Part shown: positions 41,928 through 49,697 of the stretch, piece by piece
Layout of the letters: each line of letters starts with the position of its first letter
How positions within the stretch are numbered: position 1 is the first letter of the stretch
Notes under the pieces: generated by a model
Databases searched by the model: none
Seen by the model: only the letters and a program-made list of their open reading frames with translations
What the model was told of the DNA's origin: nothing
Assembly (NCBI RefSeq): GCF_001721295.1
Contig: NZ_MDDS01000075.1
Span: forward strand, 1-64,000
Length of the DNA stretch: 64,000 nt
Source of the DNA: Sphingomonas turrisvirgatae
GTDB taxonomy: Bacteria; Pseudomonadota; Alphaproteobacteria; Sphingomonadales; Sphingomonadaceae
Reading direction: 5' to 3'
Position numbers and translations under genes: made by a program

Positions 41928-42986
41928 TCAGTCAGGCTGATTAGCGCGCTGCTTGCGCCAGACGAGGCGTATCGTACCGCCGGGCTCGTTCTGGGCGCCG
42001 AGCGGATAGAGCGCCTCCAGCGCGGCGAGAAAATCGTCGCGATCGGCTGCCGGAAAGATTCCGCTCACCTTGAGCCGCGCGATGGCGGGATCGTCGACGA
42101 CCAGCGGCACGGCGGAATATCGGTTCACTTCCTTGATCGCATCGGCGAGGCTGTCGGATCGAAAGATCAGCGTGCCCCGGTTCCAGGCTGTGGCGCGTTC
42201 GACATCGGCGGCGCTGACATCGACCAGGTCGGCCCCGTCGCTGACCAGTTGCTGCCCCGGGCTCAAATCGGTTCGGTCCAGCGCAGGGATAAGCCTGGCC
42301 AACCCCGTGCGACGCACCGAATCCACCCGCACACTGCCCTCTACCAGCAAGACCTGCACTTGCCCCTCGCGTTTGACCTGGACGTCGAAGGCGGTGCCGA
42401 GTGCGGTAATCTGACGGTTGCCGGCCGCCACGACGAACGGACGCCGCGCGTTTTTGGCAACGTGGAACATCGCTTGCCCCTGCAGCAGGCGCACGTCGCG
42501 GCGATCGTCTGAATAACGCACTTCGACCAGCGAGTCGGTGTTCAGCGTTACCTTCGATCCGTCGCCCAACACGACGTCGCGACGCTGTCCAATCGCGGTA
42601 GCGTAACGCTGGACCTGCTCTCCTGACGAAATCGCCGTTCGTGGCGCTGGCCACAGCAACATGCCGCCGCCGATCGCGCCGACCAGGCTGGCGGCAAGCG
42701 CCGTCCCGAGCACCCAACGTTGGCGAACCGGGCGACGTTTGGCCCGCGCCAGTTCCAGGGCAGCACGACGCATCTCCCGGATCTCGGGCATCGACGCATA
42801 GCTGCCGATCCGCTCGATCCGCTCGTCGATCGCATGCCAGCCCGCGGCGTTCGCAGGGTCGGCCAGCCAGTCCGCGAACGTGCTGTCCGACGCGAATCGC
42901 TCCGGGTCGAGCTGGCGCCGCGTTGCCCACCACACCGCCGCCTCGTCGGGCGCGTCGGGCGGCAATTGGGAGCGCAGATCCATCAT
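41928..42986 (-). CDS. FecR-family anti-sigma factor
   Basis: A 352-residue inner-membrane protein. The cytoplasmic N-terminus has DEAAVWWATRRQLDPE and FADWLADPANAAGWHAIDE, the DUF4880 module that holds the sigma factor; one membrane helix follows (VLGTALAASLVGAIGGGMLL); the periplasmic FecR domain shows GQRRDVVLGDGSKVTLNTDS and LLVEGSVRV. It relays the ligand-loaded state of TBDR-D to the sigma factor. Its start overlaps the sigma gene by 4 bases. Confidence 0.93.
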   Translation of the reverse strand: MMDLRSQLPPDAPDEAAVWWATRRQLDPERFASDSTFADWLADPANAAGWHAIDERIERIGSYASMPEIREMRRAALELARAKRRPVRQRWVLGTALAASLVGAIGGGMLLWPAPRTAISSGEQVQRYATAIGQRRDVVLGDGSKVTLNTDSLVEVRYSDDRRDVRLLQGQAMFHVAKNARRPFVVAAGNRQITALGTAFDVQVKREGQVQVLLVEGSVRVDSVRRTGLARLIPALDRTDLSPGQQLVSDGADLVDVSAADVERATAWNRGTLIFRSDSLADAIKEVNRYSAVPLVVDDPAIARLKVSGIFPAADRDDFLAALEALYPLGAQNEPGGTIRLVWRKQRANQPD

Positions 42987-43501
42987 GACAGCCGCGTCCG
43001 TAGCAGCGTGAGCACGCGGCTGATATCCTTCTCGATCTGCCGTTGCGACAGTCCCAGCAAAGCCGCGATTTCCCGGCCGCTCATTTCTTCGAAACGGTTG
43101 AGGACGAACACCATCCGCGGTCGCTCGGGCAGCGTTTCCAGCGCTTCGATGAACCGCTGATAATCATCGCGCCCGATCGCCTGTCGTTCGGGCGATATGG
43201 GATCGATCAGTCGCGCGAACGGATCGGCGGAACCGGTGCTCTCAAGCTCGGGCTGGGTCCGCTTGCGACGGGCGCGATCCCGCAACAGGTTGGTCGCCAC
43301 GCGAAAGACATAGCCCTCGAGGTTCTCGACCTCGTCCCCCTGCCCCCGGCGCGCCAGCGCGGCATAGACTTCCTGCGTCAGGTCGTCCGCCTCGGCGCGA
43401 TCGGCGACCCGGCGGAGGAAATAGGCATGCACCGCCCGCTTGTAGCGCAGGGCGAGGAAGGCGACGTTCTCGTCGCAAGCTGGGTTCCTCATGGTGCTCA
43501 T
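42983..43501 (-). CDS. ECF sigma factor, FecI-like
   Basis: A 172-residue sigma-70 family factor. Region 2 is seen in RYKRAVHAYFLRRVADRAEADDLTQEVYAAL and VFRVATNLLRDRARR, region 4 in ALETLPERPRMVFVLNRFEEMSGREIAALLGLSQRQIEKDI. It is presumably freed when the FecR-like protein is triggered by TBDR-D, then transcribes the TBDR-D operon from the 96-base gap before it. Substrates other than iron are common for such systems in sphingomonads. Confidence 0.93.
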   Translation of the reverse strand: MSTMRNPACDENVAFLALRYKRAVHAYFLRRVADRAEADDLTQEVYAALARRGQGDEVENLEGYVFRVATNLLRDRARRKRTQPELESTGSADPFARLIDPISPERQAIGRDDYQRFIEALETLPERPRMVFVLNRFEEMSGREIAALLGLSQRQIEKDISRVLTLLRTRLS

Positions 43502-43662
43502 CCGTTCTGATTATACAAAACGCAGAAAAGCCGGACCTCCGAACGCGGCCCGTTCAATCATCCCGTTTTATCGCCGGAGCGCAGCTCACCCAGACACTCC
43601 GGCAGCGAGAGGGCGAGGGATCATCGCTGGTGGAGGTCCGCCGCACCCTCGGGATCAATCAG

Positions 43663-44154
43663 CTACATCACGGCAGTAGTCACGGGCCGCCGCTTGATTT
43701 CGTCAAGCGCCGCCTGCGCTTCGGGCGACCGCTTGCCCATCGCCGGAAAGGCCGGAAGCGCGGGATCGAACCGGTCCCACTGGGTCGCATCCTTCGTGTA
43801 GATGACGGTCGACGGCGTTACGACATTGGGATCGTCGAGCGATCCGGCCTGTACCATCACGATGGGGCCCGGCAGATCGCCCGAGGTATAGAGCCGCCCG
43901 CCGCACTCGCCACAAAAGTGCCGATTGACCCGGCCGCCCGTATCACCGTGCGTCGTGTATATTTTGGGCGAACCCGCGACATCCAGCTGGTCGCGATGGA
44001 TGCCGATGATCGTGGTGTGCCCGGTGCCGGTCGCCTTCTGGCAATCGATGCAGCAGCACTGCGTGCAGTACAATGTCGGACCGGTCAGCTTGTAGCGGAT
44101 CGCGCCGCACAGACATCCGCCTTCAACCGTCTCACCTTCAGGGACCATCCTCAT
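43663..44154 (-). CDS. GFA-family (glutathione-dependent formaldehyde-activating enzyme-like) protein
   Basis: A 163-residue zinc protein of the GFA/CENP-V fold. It has GGCLCGAIRYKL, YCTQCCCIDCQKATGTGH and RHFCGECGGRLY, the expected cysteine sets for two zincs. True glutathione:formaldehyde activity has been shown for few members, so a detoxification role is only suggestive, though it would fit a pathway that releases one-carbon units. The ribosome site GAACAGGAGA precedes ATG 44154. It sits 41 bases behind MFS-3 and could be in its operon. Confidence 0.8.
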   Translation of the reverse strand: MRMVPEGETVEGGCLCGAIRYKLTGPTLYCTQCCCIDCQKATGTGHTTIIGIHRDQLDVAGSPKIYTTHGDTGGRVNRHFCGECGGRLYTSGDLPGPIVMVQAGSLDDPNVVTPSTVIYTKDATQWDRFDPALPAFPAMGKRSPEAQAALDEIKRRPVTTAVM

Positions 44155-44195
44155 TCTCCTGTTCTACTTTTGGCGGGAAGCCATGGCGTCGGCGC

Positions 44196-45566
44196 TTATC
44201 GCGCCGGTTCGGCAATCAGCGCTTGCGGCTCGGGCGTCTCGCTGCTGAACGAGGTGCGCAGCGCCAGACGATAGGCGACATACATGGTCACGGCCGGGAT
44301 GACCGCGATGGCGGCGAACACATAATAGGTGTCCATCCGGCTAAGCCCCGCGCTTAGCAGGAAGCCGCCAATCGCAGGACCGATCACCGCCCCCACGCGG
44401 CCAAAGCCGACGATGAAGCCCACGCCGGCATTCTGGATCGCGGGCGGGTACATCACCACTGCGATCAGGAAGAAGCCGGTATAGGCGCCGACGATGAAGA
44501 AGCTGGTCAGCCCGGCGACCAGCACCAGCGGCAAGTGTGCGGGCGGCATCGAGCCGAACACGACCAGCGTGATCGCCGCGCCGACCAGGCACCACATGGT
44601 CAGCCGGACCTCGCCGATACGCCGGCCGAGCAATCCGAAGCTGAGATGGCCTGCCGTCCCGAACGCGCCCGTCACCACGCCGGCCGCCGCCGCCATCGAT
44701 GGCGTCAGTCCGGCATTGGCGAAGATGGTCGGCTTCCAGTTCATGATGAAATAGCCGACCAGCGCATAGGTGACGGACGCCACCCAGATCAGCAACGTCT
44801 GCGCACGGATATCGGGCGCCAGCATGAGGCGGAACGTACCGGTGCGCTCGGCGGCCTGGGGCGGCAGGACGGGCAGCGCCGTCAACTCGGGTATACCCAT
44901 GCGGCGGTTCAGGCGGTTGATCCGGTCCAGATCGCCTGGCGCTTGGCGGCGCGCCAGGAATTCGCGCGACTCGCCCAACAGGAAGATGCTGAACACGAAT
45001 GTGACGACGTTCAGGGCGCCCGCGGCAAAGAAGATCATCCGCCAGCTGCCTTGATCCAGCGCGACTGCCGCGATCGCGCTGCCCAGCATCGATCCCGTGC
45101 TGAACCCGATATGCAGGATCGCCAGCGCCATGTTGCGCGACTTGTCGCTCGCATATTCGGCGACCGTCGTGTTGAGGCACACGACCAGTGTGCCAAGTCC
45201 GATGCCGGTGATGGTGCGGCAGACAAACAACTGCCAGATGTTGGCCGCCATCCCGCTCAGCAACAGCATCGTCGCGAGCGTGCCGAGCGCTGCCAGCATG
45301 ATCGGTCGGCGACCGACCTTGTCCGCCATCGGGCCGATGACGAACGCGCCGATCACCAGGCCGCAGGCACCCGCGCTGAACATCCCGCCGAGCAGCGCAG
45401 GGTCGATCCCCCATTCGCGCGTCAGAGCAGGCGCGGCAACGGCAAGTGAAACGACATCGAAGCCGTCGGCGATGTTGATCAGGCAGCACAACACCACAAC
45501 GATCAGCTGGTAAGCGCCCATCCGCGATGGAGGCGCCAGAATCCTACCCTTCATCGCTGCCGCCAC
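44196..45566 (-). CDS. MFS transporter, aromatic acid:H+ symporter type (MFS-3)
   Basis: A 456-residue, 12-helix carrier with INIADGFDVVSLAVAAP in helix 1 and MADKVGRRPI in the 2-3 loop. Its layout and motifs resemble MFS-1 of block A. Start GTG 45566 is supported by GGAGAGCGAAC; ATG 45554 is an alternative. It is divergent from TBDR-E across a 184-base region carrying operator site e, so outer- and inner-membrane uptake may be controlled together. Confidence 0.85.
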   Translation of the reverse strand: MAAAMKGRILAPPSRMGAYQLIVVVLCCLINIADGFDVVSLAVAAPALTREWGIDPALLGGMFSAGACGLVIGAFVIGPMADKVGRRPIMLAALGTLATMLLLSGMAANIWQLFVCRTITGIGLGTLVVCLNTTVAEYASDKSRNMALAILHIGFSTGSMLGSAIAAVALDQGSWRMIFFAAGALNVVTFVFSIFLLGESREFLARRQAPGDLDRINRLNRRMGIPELTALPVLPPQAAERTGTFRLMLAPDIRAQTLLIWVASVTYALVGYFIMNWKPTIFANAGLTPSMAAAAGVVTGAFGTAGHLSFGLLGRRIGEVRLTMWCLVGAAITLVVFGSMPPAHLPLVLVAGLTSFFIVGAYTGFFLIAVVMYPPAIQNAGVGFIVGFGRVGAVIGPAIGGFLLSAGLSRMDTYYVFAAIAVIPAVTMYVAYRLALRTSFSSETPEPQALIAEPAR

Positions 45567-45592
45567 GTTCGCTCTCCGATATGCTTATATGC

Positions 45593-45616
45593 AATGTCAT
45601 TTGCTTATACCGGATA
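45593..45616 (+). promoter_or_regulatory. Candidate shared operator, site e
   Basis: AATGTCATTTGCTTATACCG in the MFS-3/TBDR-E divergent region is one of the best matches to the recurring motif on the left side (AATGTCATT). Confidence 0.55.
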
Positions 45617-45750
45617 TTATCAATTGCCTAGTGTTCAATTTCCCCTTCTCCGATGCCACACCGGTATCGGTCGCAACCCAATGGCGATTGGATCATCTGC
45701 TTATATTGAACATAATGCGTTCATACCAAATTGAAGATCGGGAGGATATC

Positions 45751-48657
45751 GTGGTCGAGGATCTTGCTGGACGGACGCCGTTCGCCGCCGCCAAATGCCT
45801 GTCGCGGCGCACCCGCGCGCTCACTCGCCCGTTCCACCAGACTGCCTTGTTCGCCCTGATGGCGGGCATTCCCCTGCTGTCGCCGATGGCGGCGTTCGCG
45901 CAGACCGCAGCGCCGCCCGAGGCTCCGTCGGACCCGGCAGCCGAAGTGACGGGCGAGAACGATGCGATCACCGTCACCGGCACGCGCATCAGCGGCTTCA
46001 CCGCTCCGACCCCGCTCACCACCGTCGGCCAGGCAGAACTTGAATCCAAGGCGGTCAGCACCGTGTCGGAACTGCTGGACGACGTGCCACAGCTGCGCAT
46101 CAACCAGAATATCGGCAAATCCAGCGAGCCGATCGGCGCCTCGAACGCCGATCTGCGCGGGCTGGGTACACAGCGCACGCTGGTGCTCATCGACGGGCGC
46201 CGGGTCGGCTTTACCGATCCGGCAGGAACGATCGACACCAACATCGTGCCGGTGGCGCTGATCAGCAGCGTGGAGATCGTCACGGGCGGCGCGTCAGCGG
46301 CCTATGGTTCGGATGCAGTGGCCGGTGTGGTCAATTTCGTGCTGAACAAGAACCTACAGGGCCTGCGGCTCGACGCGTCCTATGGGCAGACGATCTATGA
46401 CGATCACCGTCGGCCGTCGATCAGCGGCGCTTATGGCACCTCGTTCGCGGACGGTAAGGTCCAGCTGACCGTCGCCGGCGACTATCTGCGCAACAGCGGC
46501 CAGACTTCGCAAGCCGAACGCCCATGGGGCAACAGGCAGACCGCGTTGCTGACCAACCCTGCCTACACCCCGACCAATGGCCAGCCGCGCCTGATCATTT
46601 CCGACAATGCGCGCTTCAGCCAGATGACCGCGGGCGGCGTCCTGACCCGCGCGAACGGCCTAGCCCTTGCCCAGCGGCTCGGTTTCCCGACCGGCACCGG
46701 CGTACAGTTCGGCCCCAATGGACAGCCCATCCCGTTCGTCTACGGCACCAATATCGGCGGCACGTTCATGACCGGCGGCGACGGCGCTCAAGTGACCGAT
46801 GAAGGCAATATTCTGCCCGAAATCGAACGCTTCACTGCCTTTGGCGGCATCCGCATCGAACTGTCTGAGAATCTGAAGTTCTTCAGCGACTTCATCTATG
46901 CCAAGGTCGACTCGCTGTCTGACCTCACGCCCAATCCCGACAACGGCAACCTCACGATCCGGAACGACAATGCGTTCCTCCCCCTCGCGCTGCGATCGGC
47001 GATGGCCGCCGCCGGGCTGACCAGCATCACCATGGGCCGGATCCATTTCGAGGACGAATTGTCGCGCTTCGAAAGCACCACGGTGAGCCGCCGGTTCACC
47101 TTCGGGCTTGAGGGGCGTTTCGGCGGCAGCTGGACCTGGGACGTCTCGGGACAGATCAGCCGCAATGACTATGACCAGCTAAGCTTCAACAACCGCATCA
47201 ACAACCGCTTCACGCTCGGACTCGACACGGTGGTGAACCCCGCCACCGGCCAACCGGTCTGCCGCGCCCTGTTGAACAACCCCAATCCGTCAGCGGCGCA
47301 GGATCCTTATGGCGACCTTCGCGGCTGTGTTCCGATCAATCCGTTCGGCGCGGGTTCGATCAGCCAGGCGGCGCTAGGCTACTACCGCGGCACCTCGTAT
47401 CTGCGGTCGCGGCAGGAGCAGGATGTGTTCGCCGTCAATCTGTCGGGCAGCCCGTTTTCTACCTGGGCCGGCGAGGTGAAGGTCGCGCTGGGTGCCGAGT
47501 ATCGGCGCGAGCAGACCTCATTGCGCTCCGATCCGGACTCGGCCGCCCGTCGCTGGCGCTCGGTCAACGCCCAGCCGTTCGATGGCGAATTCGACGTCAA
47601 GGAAGGGTACGCCGAAGTGGTCGTGCCGCTGGCCCGCGGCAGCCGATTTGCCGAGAATCTCGATATCAACGGGGCGATCCGCTATACCGATTACGAGTTG
47701 AGCGGCGGCGTCACGACCTGGAAGGTTGGCGCCAACTATTCGCCCTTTGCCGACCTGCGTCTGCGCGCCACCTTGTCGCGTGACATCCGCGCGCCTAACA
47801 ACTTCGAGCTGTTTTCGCGCGGCAATCAGGTCATCAACGCGATCGTCGATCCGCGCACCAACATCTCGCGCCAGACGGTCCAGATCACCAGCGGCAACAT
47901 CGCGCTGCAGCCGGAAAAGGCGGATACCTTCACGGGCGGCGTGATCTTCACGCCCAGCTTCCTGCCCGGCTTGCGAGCGTCGGTCGATTACTACCGGATC
48001 AAGATCAACGACGCGGTATCGGTCATCGCAGCGCAGAGCATCGTCAATTTCTGCGAGGAGGGGCGCACTGAATTCTGCGCCGGCGTGGTCCGCGATCCGG
48101 CCACGCAGATCATCAGCCAGGTCAACGTCATCCCGTTCAACGCCGACTCGCTCAAGACCAGCGGCGTGGACGTCGAACTGCAATATCGCTTCGCACTGGG
48201 CGGCGGCGAACTCAATCTGCGCGGCCTCGCCAACTATGTCGCCGAACTATCGACCACGTCGAATGGCGTGACCAACGATTATGTCGGCCTGGCGGGAGTC
48301 GCGCCCCCGCCGCAGGGGGTGCCGGAATGGCGCGTCAACCTCGACGCGACCTATTCGACCGATACTTGGCGGTTCGGCATCGGCTATCGCTATATCGACG
48401 GTGGCAAGTTCGACACGCGGTTCAACATCACGACGCTGGACATTGCTGACAACAACATCTCGGGGCGCAGCTATGTCGACCTCTCGGCCTCGTACAAGCT
48501 GAATACGGCAATCGAACTCTACGGCCGCGTCGAAAACCTGTTCAACGTCTATCCGCCGATTGCGCCGAATGGGATCACGCAGCCGACGATCGCCAGCTCG
48601 CAATTCTTTGACCGGCGCGGCACCTTCATCGCCGTCGGCGGGCGGCTTCGGCTTTGA
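45751..48657 (+). CDS. TonB-dependent receptor (TBDR-E)
   Basis: A 968-residue receptor started at GTG 45751, because GGGAGGATATC stands directly before it and the signal peptide (FHQTALFALMAGIPLLSPMA) then has normal length; ATG 45715 is in frame. The plug has VTGTRISGFTAPTPLTTV, PQLRINQNIGKSSEPIGA, LRGLGTQRTLVLIDGRRVG and VTGGASAAYGSDAVAGVVN, nearly the same as TBDR-D, but without the STN domain, so it is not expected to signal through FecR. The C-terminus is FIAVGGRLRL. The binding-lipoprotein gene SBP-1 begins at its stop codon. Confidence 0.9.
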   Translation: MVEDLAGRTPFAAAKCLSRRTRALTRPFHQTALFALMAGIPLLSPMAAFAQTAAPPEAPSDPAAEVTGENDAITVTGTRISGFTAPTPLTTVGQAELESKAVSTVSELLDDVPQLRINQNIGKSSEPIGASNADLRGLGTQRTLVLIDGRRVGFTDPAGTIDTNIVPVALISSVEIVTGGASAAYGSDAVAGVVNFVLNKNLQGLRLDASYGQTIYDDHRRPSISGAYGTSFADGKVQLTVAGDYLRNSGQTSQAERPWGNRQTALLTNPAYTPTNGQPRLIISDNARFSQMTAGGVLTRANGLALAQRLGFPTGTGVQFGPNGQPIPFVYGTNIGGTFMTGGDGAQVTDEGNILPEIERFTAFGGIRIELSENLKFFSDFIYAKVDSLSDLTPNPDNGNLTIRNDNAFLPLALRSAMAAAGLTSITMGRIHFEDELSRFESTTVSRRFTFGLEGRFGGSWTWDVSGQISRNDYDQLSFNNRINNRFTLGLDTVVNPATGQPVCRALLNNPNPSAAQDPYGDLRGCVPINPFGAGSISQAALGYYRGTSYLRSRQEQDVFAVNLSGSPFSTWAGEVKVALGAEYRREQTSLRSDPDSAARRWRSVNAQPFDGEFDVKEGYAEVVVPLARGSRFAENLDINGAIRYTDYELSGGVTTWKVGANYSPFADLRLRATLSRDIRAPNNFELFSRGNQVINAIVDPRTNISRQTVQITSGNIALQPEKADTFTGGVIFTPSFLPGLRASVDYYRIKINDAVSVIAAQSIVNFCEEGRTEFCAGVVRDPATQIISQVNVIPFNADSLKTSGVDVELQYRFALGGGELNLRGLANYVAELSTTSNGVTNDYVGLAGVAPPPQGVPEWRVNLDATYSTDTWRFGIGYRYIDGGKFDTRFNITTLDIADNNISGRSYVDLSASYKLNTAIELYGRVENLFNVYPPIAPNGITQPTIASSQFFDRRGTFIAVGGRLRL

Positions 48658-49697
48658 CCGGCATCGCTCCCGATAGCCGGTGGGGACCGGTTGACGCGGG
48701 GACGATCGGCCGCCGTCAGTTCGCCACCGGCGTGCTGGCGGCGGCCGGCTCATTGGTGGCGGGCTGTTCGGCCGGCATGCGACCGCCCGCTTCGCCGCCG
48801 CTGGCGCCCCTGCGTGTCGCCGCGCGGCCCGATGTACTTGAGGTAGGCCCGGTCTTGCTCGCAGCGGCACCTGGCGGCGGGTCGGCTTCGATCCTGCCCG
48901 GCGGCATCCCCAATCTCTTCGAGGGGCAAGTGGCGGGCGCGCTCGACCGCTTTCCAGGCGCTGCAGACGCCGCGGCGCAGGCGGAGACGCAGTTGTTGCG
49001 ACTCTCGGTCGCCAATCCCGACCTGCGCATCGTCATGACGGTGACGGAGGGCCTCTACCGCGTGGTGGCGCGCCGCTCGGCCGGGATTTCAAGCGTCGCC
49101 GACCTTGCCGGCAAGCGCGTCGGCGTGTTCGAGAGGACGTCGGCAGCCTTCTTCCTTCACCGTCTGCTTGGCAAAGCCGGGCTGAACGACGGCGACATCG
49201 TTCGCGTCGCACTTCGTCCGAGCGAAATGGCGCAGGCCCTGACTGAGCGGCGGATCGATGCGATGGCAATCTGGGAGCCGGAAGGCGAGCGGGCCATGCG
49301 CGCCATCGGCCAGGACGCGATCACCTTTGCCGATCCCACCGCCTATCGCGAATTCTACAACCTGAATACGACCACCGCCGTGCTGGGCGATGCGACGAAG
49401 CGGGCGGCGCTGGTTGCGTTCATGCGCGCGCTGGTCGGCGCTTGCCGCACCGCCGCCGATCGCCCGGAGAAGATATGGCCACTGCTCGCGGCGAGCAGCG
49501 GATTTGCGGAGAATCTGATCGCCGCGGCCTGGCCGCACCACCGTTTTCCGGCCAGCCTGTCCCCTGCCCTGCTCGATACCATGGTCGCGGAAGAGCGTTG
49601 GCTCGCGGTCCAGGACGGCCGCGCTCCGCGCAGCCGTCCCGAACTCGATCGCCTGATCGACCGGTCGCTTCTAGTCGAGGCCGGTATCAGAATTTGA
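48654..49697 (+). CDS. NMT1/SsuA-like periplasmic binding lipoprotein (SBP-1)
   Basis: A 347-residue protein with an exported N-terminus: GRRQFATGVLAAAGSLVAGC, a twin-arginine-like motif and the lipobox VAGC. The body has ISSVADLAGKRVGVFERTSA, MAQALTERRIDAMAIWEPEG and FYNLNTTTAVL, the pattern of nitrate/sulfonate/taurine-type solute-binding proteins. Translation appears to start at TTG 48654, overlapping the TBDR-E stop. No ATPase or permease is nearby, so it may catch the ligand delivered by TBDR-E, or borrow a distant ABC transporter. It is a paralog of SBP-2. Confidence 0.78.
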   Translation: MTGIAPDSRWGPVDAGTIGRRQFATGVLAAAGSLVAGCSAGMRPPASPPLAPLRVAARPDVLEVGPVLLAAAPGGGSASILPGGIPNLFEGQVAGALDRFPGAADAAAQAETQLLRLSVANPDLRIVMTVTEGLYRVVARRSAGISSVADLAGKRVGVFERTSAAFFLHRLLGKAGLNDGDIVRVALRPSEMAQALTERRIDAMAIWEPEGERAMRAIGQDAITFADPTAYREFYNLNTTTAVLGDATKRAALVAFMRALVGACRTAADRPEKIWPLLAASSGFAENLIAAAWPHHRFPASLSPALLDTMVAEERWLAVQDGRAPRSRPELDRLIDRSLLVEAGIRI

